Below are positions 12,283-27,039 of a stretch of 64,000 bases of DNA, piece after piece. The DNA comes from Cavia porcellus (taxonomy: Eukaryota > Chordata > Mammalia > Rodentia > Caviidae), in contig NW_026947701.1 of assembly GCF_034190915.1 (NCBI RefSeq), forward strand, positions 248,001-312,000. Reading direction: 5' to 3'. The position numbers and the translations under genes are program-made. Each line of letters opens with the position of its first letter. The stretch's first letter is position 1. The notes beneath the pieces were generated by a model. That model did no database searches, was not told the DNA's origin, and saw nothing but the letters and a program-made list of their open reading frames with translations.

Positions 12283-15200
12283 GACCACCCCGCGGTGCTT
12301 TTCTCCATCCTACATTGCCACTCACTGCCTATCCTAATTCAGACCCTCCGATTCACACCACCCCGTGATGTTTTTCTCACTCCTACTAGTGAATGTAATG
12401 TAACACACAACCATACAATGCGCACCACCCCGTGATGTTTTTCTCACTCGTATTAGGGAATGTAATGTAACACACACCCATACAATGCGCACCGCCCCGT
12501 GATGATTTTCTCACTCCTACTAGTGAATCTAATGTAACACACACCCATATAATGCGCACCACCCCGTGATGTTTTTCTCACTCCTACTAATGAATGTAAT
12601 GTAAAACACACCCATACAATGCGCACCACCCCGCGATATTTTTCAGAAACCTATCCTACATTTCCACTGCATGTTCCCTGACCTCCCCATGCTGACCACC
12701 CCGCGGTGCTTTTCTCCATCCTACATTGCCACTCACTGCCTATCCTAATTCAGACCTTCCGATTGACACCACCCCGTGATGTTTTTCTCACTCCTACTAG
12801 AGAACGTAATGTAACACACACCCATACAATGCGCACCACCCCGTGATGTTTTTCTCACTCGTACTAGTGAATGTAAGGTAACACACACCCATACAATGCG
12901 CACCACCCCGTGATGTTTTTCTCACTCCTACTAGTGTATGTAATGTAACACCCACCCATACAATGCGCACCACCCCACGATGTTTTTCAGAAACCTATCC
13001 TACATTGCCACTGCATGTTCCCTGACCTCCCCATGCTGACCACCCCGCGGTGCTTTTCTCCATCCTACATTGCCACTCACTGCCTATCCTAATCCAGACC
13101 CTCCGATTCACACCACCCCGTGATGTTTTTCTCACCCCTACTAGTGAATGTAATGTAACAGACACCCATACAATGCGCACCACCCCGTGATGATTTTCTC
13201 ATTCCTACTAGTGAATGTAATGTAACACACACCCAAACAATGCGCACCACCCCGTGATGTTTTTCTCACTCCTAGTAGTGAATGTAATGTAACACACACC
13301 CATACAATGCACACCACCCCGCGATATTCTTCAGAAACCTATCCTACATTGCCACTGCATGTTCCCTGACCTCCCCATGCTGACCACACCGCGGTGCTTT
13401 TCTCCATTCTACATTCCCACTAACTGCCTATCCTAATTCAGACCCTCCGATTCACACCACCCCTTGATGTTTTTCTCGCACCTACTAGTGAATATAATGT
13501 AACACACACCCATACAATGCGCACAACCCCGTGATGTTTTTCTCACTCCTACTAGTGAATTTAATGTAACACACACCCATACAATGCGCACCACCCCGCG
13601 ATGTTTTTCAGAAACCTATCCTACATTACCACTGCATTTTCCCTGACCTCCCCATGCTGACCACCCCGCGGTGCTTTTCTCCATCCTACATTGCCACTCA
13701 CTGCCTATCCTAATTCAGACCCTCCGATTCACACCACCCCGTGATGTTTTTCTCACTCCTACTAGTGAATGTAATGTAACACACAACCATACAATGCGCA
13801 CCACCCCGTGATGTTTTTCTCACTCGTATTAGGGAATGTAATGTAACACACACCCATACAATGCGCACCGCCCCGTGATGATTTTCTCACTCCTACTAGT
13901 GAATGTAATGTAACACACACCCATATAATGCGCACCACCCCGTGATGTTTTTCTCACTCCTAGTAGTGAATGTAATGTAACACACACCCATACAATGCAC
14001 ACCACCCCGCGATATTCTTCAGAAACCTATCCTACATTGCCACTGCATGTTCCCTGACCTCCCCATGCTGACCACACCGCGGTGCTTTTCTCCATTCTAC
14101 ATTCCCACTAACTGCCTATCCTAATTCAGACCCTCCGATTCACACCACCCCTTGATGTTTTTCTCGCACCTACTAGTGAATATAATGTAACACACACCCA
14201 TACAATGCGCACAACCCCGTGATGTTTTTCTCACTCCTACTAGTGAATTTAATGTAACACACACCCATACAATGCGCACCACCCCGCGATGTTTTTCAGA
14301 AACTTATCCTACATTACCACTGCATTTTCCCTGACCTCCCCATGCTGACCACCCCGCGGTGCTTTTCTCCATCCTACATTGCCACTCACTGCCTATCCTA
14401 ATTCAGACCCTCCGATTCACACCACCCCGTGATGTTTTTCTCACTCCTACTAGTGAATGTAATGTAACACACAACCATACAATGCGCACCACCCCGTGAT
14501 GTTTTTCTCACTCGTATTAGGGAATGTAATGTAACACACACCCATACAATGCGCACCGCCCCGTGATGATTTTCTCACTCCTACTAGTGAATGTAATGTA
14601 ACACACACCCATATAATGCGCACCACCCCGTGATGTTTTTCTCACTCCTACTAATGAATGTAATGTAAAACACACCCATACAATGCGCACCACCCCGCGA
14701 TATTTTTCAGAAACCTATCCTACATTTCCACTGCATGTTCCCTGACCTCCCCATGCTGACCACCCCGCGGTGCTTTTCTCCATCCTACATTGCCACTCAC
14801 TGCCTATCCTAATTCAGACCTTCCGATTGACACCACCCCGTGATGTTTTTCTCACTCCTACTAGAGAACGTAATGTAACACACACCCATACAATGCGCAC
14901 CACCCCGTGATGTTTTTCTCACTCGTACTAGTGAATGTAAGGTAACACACACCCATACAATGCGCACCACCCCGTGATGTTTTTCTCACTCCTACTAGTG
15001 TATGTAATGTAACACCCACCCATACAATGCGCACCACCCCACGATGTTTTTCAGAAACCTATCCTACATTGCCACTGCATGTTCCCTGACCTCCCCATGC
15101 TGACCACCCCGCGGTGCTTTTCTCCATCCTACATTGCCACTCACTGCCTATCCTAATCCAGACCCTCCGATTCACACCACCCCGTGATGTTTTTCTCACC

Positions 15201-16477
15201 CCTACTAGTGAATGTAATGTAACAGACACCCATACAATGCGCACCACCCCGTGATGATTTTCTCATTCCTACTAGTGAATGTAATGTAACACACACCCAA
15301 ACAATGCGCACCACCCCGTGATGTTTTTCTCACTCCTAGTAGTGAATGTAATGTAACACACACCCATACAATGCACACCACCCCGCGATATTCTTCAGAA
15401 ACCTATCCTACATTGCCACTGCATGTTCCCTGACCTCCCCATGCTGACCACACCGCGGTGCTTTTCTCCATTCTACATTCCCACTAACTGCCTATCCTAA
15501 TTCAGACCCTCCGATTCACACCACCCCTTGATGTTTTTCTCGCACCTACTAGTGAATATAATGTAACACACACCCATACAATGCGCACAACCCCGTGATG
15601 TTTTTCTCACTCCTACTAGTGAATTTAATGTAACACACACCCATACAATGCGCACCACCCCGCGATGTTTTTCAGAAACCTATCCTACATTACCACTGCA
15701 TTTTCCCTGACCTCCCCATGCTGACCACCCCGCGGTGCTTTTCTCCATCCTACATTGCCACTCACTGCCTATCCTAATTCAGACCCTCCGATTCACACCA
15801 CCCCGTGATGTTTTTCTCACTCCTACTAGTGAATGTAATGTAACACACAACCATACAATGCGCACCACCCCGTGATGTTTTTCTCACTCGTATTAGGGAA
15901 TGTAATGTAACACACACCCATACAATGCGCACCGCCCCGTGATGATTTTCTCACTCCTACTAGTGAATGTAATGTAACACACACCCATATAATGCGCACC
16001 ACCCCGTGATGTTTTTCTCACTCCTACTAATGAATGTAATGTAAAACACACCCATACAATGCGCACCACCCCGCGATGTTTTTCAGAAACCTATCCTACA
16101 TTTCCACTGCATGTTCCCTGACCTCCCCATGCTGACCACCCCGCGGTGCTTTTCTCCATCCTACATTGCCACTCACTGCCTATCCTAATTCAGACCTTCC
16201 GATTGACACCACCCCGTGATGTTTTTCTCACTCCTACTAGAGAACGTAATGTAACACACACCCATACAATGCGCACCACCCCGTGATGTTTTTCTCACTC
16301 GTACTAGTGAATGTAAGGTAACACACACCCATACAATGCGCACCACCCCGTGATGTTTTTCTCACTCCTACTAGTGTATGTAATGTAACACCCACCCATA
16401 CAATGCGCACCACCCCACGATGTTTTTCAGAAACCTATCCTACATTGCCACTGCATGTTCCCTGACCTCCCCATGCT
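11662..16477. repeat. Three-fold tandem of the four-block module, middle copy recombinant
   Basis: Segments 11662-13037 (3-2-4-3, 1,376 bp), 13038-15101 (3-2-4-2-4-3, 2,064 bp) and 15102-16477 (3-2-4-3, 1,376 bp). The middle one contains a hybrid 4-A block ending at C 14070. Confidence 0.83.
13933..14069. repeat. Recombinant A-B junction (in-register fusion)
   Basis: The first three A monomers of this block are of the 4-A type (CACACAACC, GTATTAGGG, ATATAATGCG), but the fourth A (13933-13999, CCTAGTAGTG) and the B (14000-14069, GATATTCTTCAG) belong to the 3-A type. The switch falls inside the fourth A with no gain or loss of bases. Confidence 0.82.
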
Positions 16478-18683
16478 GACCACCCCGCGGTGCTTTTCTC
16501 CATCCTACATTGCCACTCACTGCCTATACTAATTCAGACCCTCCGATTCACACCACCCCGTGATGTTTTTCTCACTCCTACTAGTGAATGTAATGTAACA
16601 CACACCCATACAATGCGCACCACCCCTTGATGCTTTTCAGAAACCTATCCTACATTGCCACTGCATGTTCCCTGACCTCCCCATGGTCACCACACCGCGG
16701 TGCTTTTCTCCATCCTACATTGCCACTCACTGCCTGTCCTAATTCACACCCTCCGATTCACACCACCCTGTGATGTTTTTCTCACTCCTACTAGTGAATG
16801 TAATGTAACACACACCCATACAATGTGCAGCACCCCGTGATGTTTTTCTCACTCCTACTAGTGAATGTAATGTAACACACACCCATACAATGCGCACCAC
16901 CCCGTGATATTTTTCTCACTCCTACTAGTGAACGTAATGTAACACACACCCATACAATGTGCACAACCCCGTGATGTTTTTCTCACTCCTACTAGTGAAT
17001 GTAATGTAACACACACCCATACAATGCGCACCACCCCGTGATGTTTTTCTCACTCCCACTATTGAATGTAATGTAACACACACCCATACAATGCACACCA
17101 CCCCGCGATGTTTTTCAGAAACCTATCGTACATTGAAACTGCATGTTCCCTGACCTCACCATGCTGACCACCCTGCGGTGCTTTTCTCCATCCTACATTG
17201 CCACTCACTGCCTATCCTAATTCAGACCCTCCGATTCACACCACCAAGTGATGTTTTTCTCAATCCTACTAGTGAATGTAATGTAACACACTCCCATACA
17301 ATGCGCACCACCCCGTGATGTTTTTCTCACTCCTACTAGTGAATGTAATGTAACATACACCCATACAATGCACACCACCCCGCGATGTTTTTCAGAAACC
17401 TATCCTAGATTGCCACTGCATGTTCCCTGACCTCCCCATGCTGACCACCCCGCGGTGCTTTTCTCCATCCTACATTGCCACTCATTGCCTATCCTAATTC
17501 AGACCCTCCGATTCACACCACCCCGTGATGTTTTTCTCACTCCTACTAGTGAATGTAATGTAACACACACCCATGCAATGCGCACCACCCCGTGATGTTT
17601 TTCTCACTCCTACTAGTGAATGTAATGTAACACACTCTCATACAATGCGCACCACCGCCGATGTTTTTCAGAAACATATCTTACATTGCCACTGCATATT
17701 CCCTGACCTCCCCATGCTGACCACCCCGCGGTGTTTTTCTCCATCCTAGAAGGCCACTCACTGCCTATCCTAATTCAGACCCTCCGATTCACACAACCCC
17801 GTGATGTTTTTCTCACTCCTAGTAGTGAATGTAATGTAACACACACCCATACAATGCACACCACCCCGCGATATTCTTCAGAAACCTATCCTACATTGCC
17901 ACTGCATGTTCCCTGACCTCCCCATGCTGACCACACCGCGGTGCTTTTCTCCATTCTACATTCCCACTAACTGCCTATCCTAATTCAGACCCTCCGATTC
18001 ACACCACCCCTTGATGTTTTTCTCGCACCTACTAGTGAATATAATGTAACACACACCCATACAATGCGCACAACCCCGTGATGTTTTTCTCACTCCTACT
18101 AGTGAATTTAATGTAACACACACCCATACAATGCGCACCACCCCGCGATGTTTTTCAGAAACTTATCCTACATTACCACTGCATTTTCCCTGACCTCCCC
18201 ATGCTGACCACCCCGCGGTGCTTTTCTCCATCCTACATTGCCACTCACTGCCTATCCTAATTCAGACCCTCCGATTCACACCACCCCGTGATGTTTTTCT
18301 CACTCCTACTAGTGAATGTAATGTAACACACAACCATACAATGCGCACCACCCCGTGATGTTTTTCTCACTCGTATTAGGGAATGTAATGTAACACACAC
18401 CCATACAATGCGCACCGCCACGTGATGATTTTCTCTCTCCTACTAGTGAATGTAATGTAACACACACCCATATAATGCGCACCACCCCGTGATGTTTTTC
18501 TCACTCCTACTAATGAATGTAATGTAAAACACACCCATACAATGCGCACCACCCCGTGATGTTTTTCTCACTCCTACTAGTGAATGTAATGTAACACACA
18601 CCCATACAATGCGCACCACCCTGCGATGTTTTTCAGAATCCTATCCTAGATTGCCAATGCATGTTCCCTGACCTCCCCATGCT

Positions 18684-21109
18684 GACCACCCCGCGGTGCT
18701 TTTCTCCATCCTACATTGCCACTCACGGCCTATCCTAATTCAGACCCTCCGATTCACACCACCCCGTGATGTTTTTCTCAATCCTACTAGTGAATGTAAT
18801 GTAACACACACCCATACAATGCACACCACCCCGCGAAGTTTTTCAGAAACCTATCGTACATTGAAACTCCATGTTCCCTGACCTCCCCATGCTGACCACC
18901 CTGCGGTGCTTTTCTCCATCCTACATTGCCACTCACTGCCTATCCTAATTCAGACCCTCCGATTCACACCACCCCGTGATGTTTTTCTCAATCCTACTAG
19001 TGAATGTAATGTAACACACACCCATACAATGTGCACAACCCCGTGATGTTTTTCTCACTCCTACTATTGAATGTAATGTAACACACACCCATACAATGCA
19101 CACCACCCCGCGATGTTTTTCAGAAACCTATCGTACATTGAATCTGCATGTTCCCTGCCCTCCCCATGCTGACCACCCTGCGGTGCTTTTCTCCATCCTA
19201 CATTGCCACTCACTGCCTATCCTAATTCAGACCCTCCGATTCACACCACCCCGTGATGTTTTTCTCAATCCTACTAGTGAATGTAATGTAACACACACCC
19301 ATACAATGCGCACCACCCCGTGATGTTTTTCTCACTCCTACTAGTGAATGTAATGTAACATACACCCATACAATGCGCACCACCCCGCGATGTTTTTCAG
19401 AAACCTATCCTAGATTCCCACTGCATGTTCCCTGACCTCCCCATGCTGACCACCCCGCGGTGCTTTTCTCCATCCTACATTGCCACTCATTGCCTATCCT
19501 AATTCAGACCCTCCGATTCACACCACCCCGTGATGTTTTTCTCACTCCTACTAGTGAATGTAATGTAACACACACCCATGCAATGCGCACCACCCCGTGA
19601 TGTTTTTCTCACTCCTACTAGTGAATGTAATGTAACACACACCCATACAATGCGCACCACCCCGTGATGTTTTTCTCACTCCTACTAGTGAATGTAATGT
19701 AACACACACCCATACAATGCGCACCACCCCGCGATGTTTTTCAGAAACCTATCCTAGATTGCCACTGCATGTTCCCTGACCTCCCCATGCTGACCACCCC
19801 GCGGTGTTTTTCTCCATCCTACATTGCCACTCACTGCCAATCCTAATTCAGACCCTCCGATTCACACCACCCCGTGATGTTTTTCTCACTCCTACTAGTG
19901 AATGTAATGTAACACACACCCATGCAATGCGCACCACCCCGTGATGTTTTTCAGAAAACTATCCTGCATTGCCACTGCATGTTCCCTGACTTCCCCATGC
20001 TGACCACCCCGCGGTGCTTTTCTCCTTCCTACATTGCCACTCACTGCATATCTTATTTCAGACCCTCCAATTCACACCACCCCGTGATGTTTTTCTCACT
20101 CCTACTAGTGAATGTAATGTAACACACACCCATACAATGCGCACCACCCCGCGATGTTTTTCAGAAACCTATCCTAGATTGCCACTGCATGTTCCCTGAC
20201 CTCCCCATGCTGACCACCCCGCGGTGCTTTTCTCCATCCTACATTGCCACTCACTGCCTATCCTAATACAGACCCTCCTATTCACACCACCGCGTGATGT
20301 TTTTCTCACTCCTACTAGTGAATGTAATGTAACACACACCCATACAATGCGCACCACCTCGTGATGTTTTTCTCACTCCTACAAGTGAATGTAATGTAAC
20401 ACACACCCATACAATGCGCACCACCCCGCGATGTTTTTCAGAAACCTATCCTACATTGCCACTGCATGTTCCCTGACCACCCCATGCTCACCACCCCGCG
20501 GTGCTTTTCTCCATCCTACATTGCCACTCACTGCCTATCCTAATCCAGACCCTCCGATTCACACCACCCCGTGATGTTTTTCTCACCCCTACTAGTGAAT
20601 GTAATGTAACAGACACCCATACAATGCGCACCACCCCGTGATGATTTTCTCATTCCTACTAGTGAATGTAATGTAACACACACCCAAACAATGCGCACCA
20701 CCCCGTGATGTTTTTCTCACTCCTAGTAGTGAATGTAATGTAACACACACCCATACAATGCACACCACCCCGCGATATTCTTCAGAAACCTATCCTACAT
20801 TGCCACTGCATGTTCCCTGACCTCCCCATGCTGACCACACCGCGGTGCTTTTCTCCATTCTACATTCCCACTAACTGCCTATCCTAATTCAGACCCTCCG
20901 ATTCACACCACCCCTTGATGTTTTTCTCGCACCTACTAGTGAATATAATGTAACACACACCCATACAATGCGCACAACCCCGTGATGTTTTTCTCACTCC
21001 TACTAGTGAATTTAATGTAACACACACCCATACAATGCGCACCACCCCGCGATGTTTTTCAGAAACTTATCCTACATTACCACTGCATTTTCCCTGACCT
21101 CCCCATGCT
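18684..21109. repeat. Core module copy 4 (2,426 bp)
   Basis: Nine-block core in H3. Private substitutions seen: GCGAAGTTT (18836), GAAACTCC (about 18870), GTGCACAAC (about 19032), CACCTCGTG (about 20359) and CATGCTCACC (about 20489). Confidence 0.83.
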
Positions 21110-22759
21110 GACCACCCCGCGGTGCTTTTCTCCATCCTACATTGCCACTCACTGCCTATCCTAATTCAGACCCTCCGATTCACACCACCCCGTGATGTTT
21201 TTCTCACTCCTACTAGTGAATGTAATGTAACACACAACCATACAATGCGCACCACCCCGTGATGTTTTTCTCACTCGTATTAGGGAATGTAATGTAACAC
21301 ACACCCATACAATGCGCACCGCCCCGTGATGATTTTCTCACTCCTACTAGTGAATGTAATGTAACACACACCCATATAATGCGCACCACCCCGTGATGTT
21401 TTTCTCACTCCTACTAATGAATGTAATGTAAAACACACCCATACAATGCGCACCACCCCGCGATATTTTTCAGAAACCTATCCTACATTTCCACTGCATG
21501 TTCCCTGACCTCCCCATGCTGACCACCCCGCGGTGCTTTTCTCCATCCTACATTGCCACTCACTGCCTATCCTAATTCAGACCTTCCGATTGACACCACC
21601 CCGTGATGTTTTTCTCACTCCTACTAGAGAACGTAATGTAACACACACCCATACAATGCGCACCACCCCGTGATGTTTTTCTCACTCGTACTAGTGAATG
21701 TAAGGTAACACACACCCATACAATGCGCACCACCCCGTGATGTTTTTCTCACTCCTACTAGTGTATGTAATGTAACACCCACCCATACAATGCGCACCAC
21801 CCCACGATGTTTTTCAGAAACCTATCCTACATTGCCACTGCATGTTCCCTGACCTCCCCATGCTGACCACCCCGCGGTGCTTTTCTCCATCCTACATTGC
21901 CACTCACTGCCTATCCTAATCCAGACCCTCCGATTCACACCACCCCGTGATGTTTTTCTCACCCCTACTAGTGAATGTAATGTAACAGACACCCATACAA
22001 TGCGCACCACCCCGTGATGATTTTCTCATTCCTACTAGTGAATGTAATGTAACACACACCCAAACAATGCGCACCACCCCGTGATGTTTTTCTCACTCCT
22101 AGTAGTGAATGTAATGTAACACACACCCATACAATGCACACCACCCCGCGATATTCTTCAGAAACCTATCCTACATTGCCACTGCATGTTCCCTGACCTC
22201 CCCATGCTGACCACACCGCGGTGCTTTTCTCCATTCTACATTCCCACTAACTGCCTATCCTAATTCAGACCCTCCGATTCACACCACCCCTTGATGTTTT
22301 TCTCGCACCTACTAGTGAATATAATGTAACACACACCCATACAATGCGCACAACCCCGTGATGTTTTTCTCACTCCTACTAGTGAATTTAATGTAACACA
22401 CACCCATACAATGCGCACCACCCCGCGATGTTTTTCAGAAACCTATCCTACATTACCACTGCATTTTCCCTGACCTCCCCATGCTGACCACCCCGCGGTG
22501 CTTTTCTCCATCCTACATTGTCACTCACTGCCTATCCTAATTCAGACCCTCCGATTCACACCACCCCGTGATGTTTTTCTCACTCCTACTAGTGAATGTA
22601 ATGTAACACACAACCATACAATGCGCACCACCCCGTGATGTTTTTCTCACTCGTATTAGGGAATGTAATGTAACACACACCCATACAATGCGCACCGCCC
22701 CGTGATGATTTTCTCACTCCTACTAGTGAATGTAATGTAACACACACCCATATAATGCG

Positions 22760-22896
22760 CACCACCCCGTGATGTTTTTCTCACTCCTAGTAGTGAATGT
22801 AATGTAACACACACCCATACAATGCACACCACCCCGCGATATTCTTCAGAAACCTATCCTACATTTCCACTGCATGTTCCCTGACCTCCCCATGCT
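22760..22896. repeat. Recombinant A-B junction with a hybrid B
   Basis: The fourth A (22760-22826) has the 3-A type CCTAGTAGTG. The B starts with GATATTCTTCAG (3-A type) but ends with ACATTTCCACTG (4-A type), so exchange tracts are shorter than a monomer. The same hybrid occurs at 32972-33108 in H4. Confidence 0.8.
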
Positions 22897-24001
22897 GACC
22901 ACCCCGCGGTGCTTTTCTCCATCCTACATTGCCACTCACTGCCTATCCTAATTCAGACCTTCCGATTGACACCACCCCGTGATGTTTTTCTCACTCCTAC
23001 TAGAGAACGTAATGTAACACACACCCATACAATGCGCACCACCCCACGATGTTTTTCAGAAACCTATCCTACATTGCCACTGCATGTTCCCTGACCTCCC
23101 CATGCTGACCACCCCTCGGTGCTTTTCTCCATCCTACATTGCCACTCACTGCCTATCCTAATCCAGACCCTCCGATTCACACCACCCCGTGATGTTTTTC
23201 TCACCCCTACTAGTGAATGTAATGTAACAGACACCCATACAATGCGCACCACCCCGTGATGATTTTCTCATTCCTACTAGTGAATGTAATGTAACACACA
23301 CCCAAACAATGCGCACCACCCCGTGATGTTTTTCTCACTCCTAGTAGTGAATGTAATGTAACACACACCCATACAATGCACACCACCCCGCGATATTCTT
23401 CAGAAACCTATCCTACATTGCCACTGCATGTTCCCTGACCTCCCCATGCTGACCACACCGCGGTGCTTTTCTCCATTCTACATTCCCACTAACTGCCTAT
23501 CCTAATTCAGACCCTCCGATTCACACCACCCCTTGATGTTTTTCTCGCACCTACTAGTGAATATAATGTAACACACACCCATACAATGCGCACAACCCCG
23601 TGATGTTTTTCTCACTCCTACTAGTGAATTTAATGTAACACACACCCATACAATGCGCACCACCCCGCGATGTTTTTCAGAAACCTATCCTACATTACCA
23701 CTGCATTTTCCCTGACCTCCCCATGCTGACCACCCCGCGGTGCTTTTCTCCATCCTACATTGCCACTCACTGCCTATCCTAATTCAGACCCTCCGATTAA
23801 CACCACCCCGTGATGTTTTTCTCACTCCTACTAGTGAATGTAATGTAACACACAACCATACAATGCGCACCACCCCGTGATGTTTTTCTCACTCGTATTA
23901 GGGAATGTAATGTAACACACACCCATACAATGCGCACCGCCCCGTGATGATTTTCTCACTCCTACTAGTGAATGTAATGTAACACACACCCATATAATGC
24001 G

Positions 24002-24138
24002 CACCACCCCGTGATGTTTTTCTCACTCCTAGTAGTGAATGTAATGTAACACACACCCATACAATGCACACCACCCCGCGATATTCTTCAGAAACCTATC
24101 CTACATTGCCACTGCATGTTCCCTGACCTCCCCATGCT
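24002..24138. repeat. Recombinant A-B junction
   Basis: Same type of fusion as at 13933: a 3-A-type A (CCTAGTAGTG) and a GATATTCTTCAG B after three 4-A-type monomers. The partner in H4 is 34214-34350. Confidence 0.8.
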
Positions 24139-26619
24139 GACCACACCGCGGTGCTTTTCTCCATTCTACATTCCCACTAACTGCCTATCCTAATTCAGAC
24201 CCTCCGATTCACACCACCCCTTGATGTTTTTCTCGCACCTACTAGTGAATATAATGTAACACACACCCATACAATGCGCACAACCCCGTGATGTTTTTCT
24301 CACTCCTACTAGTGAATTTAATGTAACACACACCCATACAATGCGCACCACCCCGCGATGTTTTTCAGAAACTTATCCTACATTACCACTGCATTTTCCC
24401 TGACCTCCCCATGCTGACCACCCCGCGGTGCTTTTCTCCATCCTACATTGCCACTCACTGCCTATCCTAATTCAGACCCTCCGATTCACACCACCCCGTG
24501 ATGTTTTTCTCACTCCTACTAGTGAATGTAATGTAACACACAACCATACAATGCGCACCACCCCGTGATGTTTTTCTCACTCGTATTAGGGAATGTAATG
24601 TAACACACACCCATACAATGCGCACCGCCCCGTGATGATTTTCTCACTCCTACTAGTGAATGTAATGTAACACACACCCATATAATGCGCACCACCCCGT
24701 GATGTTTTTCTCACTCCTACTAATGAATGTAATGTAAAACACACCCATACAATGCGCACCACCCCGCGATATTTTTCAGAAACCTATCCTACATTTCCAC
24801 TGCATGTTCCCTGACCTCCCCATGCTGACCACCCCGCGGTGCTTTTCTCCATCCTACATTGCCACTCACTGCCTATCCTAATTCAGACCTTCCGATTGAC
24901 ACCACCCCGTGATGTTTTTCTCACTCCTACTAGAGAACGTAATGTAACACACACCCATACAATGCGCACCACCCCGTGATGTTTTTCTCACTCGTACTAG
25001 TGAATGTAAGGTAACACACACCCATACAATGCGCACCACCCCGTGATGTTTTTCTCACTCCTACTAGTGTATGTAATGTAACACCCACCCATACAATGCG
25101 CACCACCCCACGATGTTTTTCAGAAACCTATCCTACATTGCCACTGCATGTTCCCTGACCTCCCCATGCTGACCACCCCGCGGTGCTTTTCTCCATCCTA
25201 CATTGCCACTCACTGCCTATCCTAATCCAGATCCTCCGATTCACACCACCCCGTGATGTTTTTCTCACCCCTACTAGTGAATGTAATGTAACAGACACCC
25301 ATACAATGCGCACCACCCCGTGATGATTTTCTCATTCCTACTAGTGAATGTAATGTAACACACACCCAAACAATGCGCACCACCCCGTGATGTTTTTCTC
25401 ACTCCTAGTAGTGAATGTAATGTAACACACACCCATACAATGCACACCACCCCGCGATATTCTTCAGAAACCTATCCTACATTGCCACTGCATGTTCCCT
25501 GACCTCCCCATGCTGACCACACCGCGGTGCTTTTCTCCATTCTACATTCCCACTAACTGCCTATCCTAATTCAGACCCTCCGATTCACACCACCCCTTGA
25601 TGTTTTTCTCGCACCTACTAGTGAATATAATGTAACACACACCCATACAATGCGCACAACCCCGTGATGTTTTTCTCACTCCTACTAGTGAATTTAATGT
25701 AACACACACCCATACAATGCGCACCACCCCGCGATGTTTTTCAGAAACCTATCCTACATTACCACTGCATTTTCCCTGACCTCCCCATGCTGACCACCCC
25801 GCGGTGCTTTTCTCCATCCTACATTGCCACTCACTGCCTATCCTAATTCAGACCCTCCGATTCACACCACCCCGTGATGTTTTTCTCACTCCTACTAGTG
25901 AATGTAATGTAACACACAACCATACAATGCGCACCACCCCGTGATGTTTTTCTCACTCGTATTAGGGAATGTAATGTAACACACACCCATACAATGCGCA
26001 CCGCCCCGTGATGATTTTCTCACTCCTACTAGTGAATGTAATGTAACACACACCCATATAATGCGCACCACCCCGTGATGTTTTTCTCACTCCTACTAAT
26101 GAATGTAATGTAAAACACACCCATACAATGCGCACCACCCCGCGATGTTTTTCAGAAACCTATCCTACATTTCCACTGCATGTTCCCTGACCTCCCCATG
26201 CTGACCACCCCGCGGTGCTTTTCTCCATCCTACATTGCCACTCACTGCCTATCCTAATTCAGACCTTCCGATTGACACCACCCCGTGATGTTTTTCTCAC
26301 TCCTACTAGAGAACGTAATGTAACACACACCCATACAATGCGCACCACCCCGTGATGTTTTTCTCACTCGTACTAGTGAATGTAAGGTAACACACACCCA
26401 TACAATGCGCACCACCCCGTGATGTTTTTCTCACTCCTACTAGTGTATGTAATGTAACACCCACCCATACAATGCGCACCACCCCACGATGTTTTTCAGA
26501 AACCTATCCTACATTGCCACTGCATGTTCCCTGACCTCCCCATGCTGACCACCCCGCGGTGCTTTTCTCCATCCTACATTGCCACTCACTGCCTATACTA
26601 ATTCAGACCCTCCGATTCA

Positions 26620-27039
26620 CACCACCCCGTGATGTTTTTCTCACTCCTACTAGTGAATGTAATGTAACACACACCCATACAATGCGCACCACCCCTTGAT
26701 GCTTTTCAGAAACCTATCCTACATTGCCACTGCATGTTCCCTGACCTCCCCATGGTCACCACACCGCGGTGCTTTTCTCCATCCTACATTGCCACTCACT
26801 GCCTGTCCTAATTCACACCCTCCGATTCACACCACCCTGTGATGTTTTTCTCACTCCTACTAGTGAATGTAATGTAACACACACCCATACAATGCGCACC
26901 ACCCCTTGATGCTTTTCAGAAACCTATCCTACATTGCCACTGCATGTTCCCTGACCTCCCCATGGTCACCACACCGCGGTGCTTTTCTCCATCCTACATT
27001 GCCACTCACTGCCTGTCCTAATTCACACCCTCCGATTCA
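26620..27039. repeat. 210 bp A-B-C block duplication
   Basis: Two successive 1-A blocks each end in a TTGATGC B and a GGTCACC marker C (26757 and 26967). The second A (26830-26896) opens with the CCCTGTGATG form that normally follows the marker C, so the exchange lay within that A. H3 and H5 have a single copy. Confidence 0.83.

Larger units (their letters stand above)
9379..16687. repeat. HOR copy H2 (7,309 bp, 23 blocks)
   Basis: A-run series: 5-1-2-2-3-1-1-2-3-2-4-3-3-2-4-2-4-3-3-2-4-3-1. Relative to H3 it lacks two stretches, 2-2-1-2-5 (1,518 bp) and 1-3-2-4 (1,242 bp). Together these 2,760 bp account exactly for the length difference from 10,069 bp. No length indels occur within monomers in this copy. 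The C monomer at 9857 has GCATATCTTATTTCAG instead of GCCTATCCTAATTCAG, a variant otherwise belonging to the C after the CAGAAAACT-type B, which suggests local exchange. Confidence 0.85.
20489..26546. repeat. Rearranged tandem of four-block modules in H3
   Basis: Segments 20489-21864 (1,376 bp), 21865-23106 (3-2-4-1, 1,242 bp), 23107-25170 (3-2-4-2-4-3, 2,064 bp) and 25171-26546 (1,376 bp). Two hybrid blocks (ending at C 22897 and C 24139) and a single-A block with a CCCTCGGTGC C monomer at 23107 mark exchange points. Confidence 0.83.
16688..26756. repeat. HOR copy H3 (10,069 bp, 32 blocks)
   Basis: A-run series: 5-2-2-1-2-5-1-2-2-3-1-1-2-3-2-4-3-3-2-4-1-3-2-4-2-4-3-3-2-4-3-1; it contains 82 A monomers. 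The same order recurs in H4 with two local edits. By eye I noticed only about fifteen substitutions between H3 and H4; those seen in H3 lie near 18435, 18656, 18836, 18870, 19032, 20359, 20490, 22521, 23799 and 25232. The copies therefore look recently amplified. Two blocks (ending at C 22897 and C 24139) are recombinant. Confidence 0.88.
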
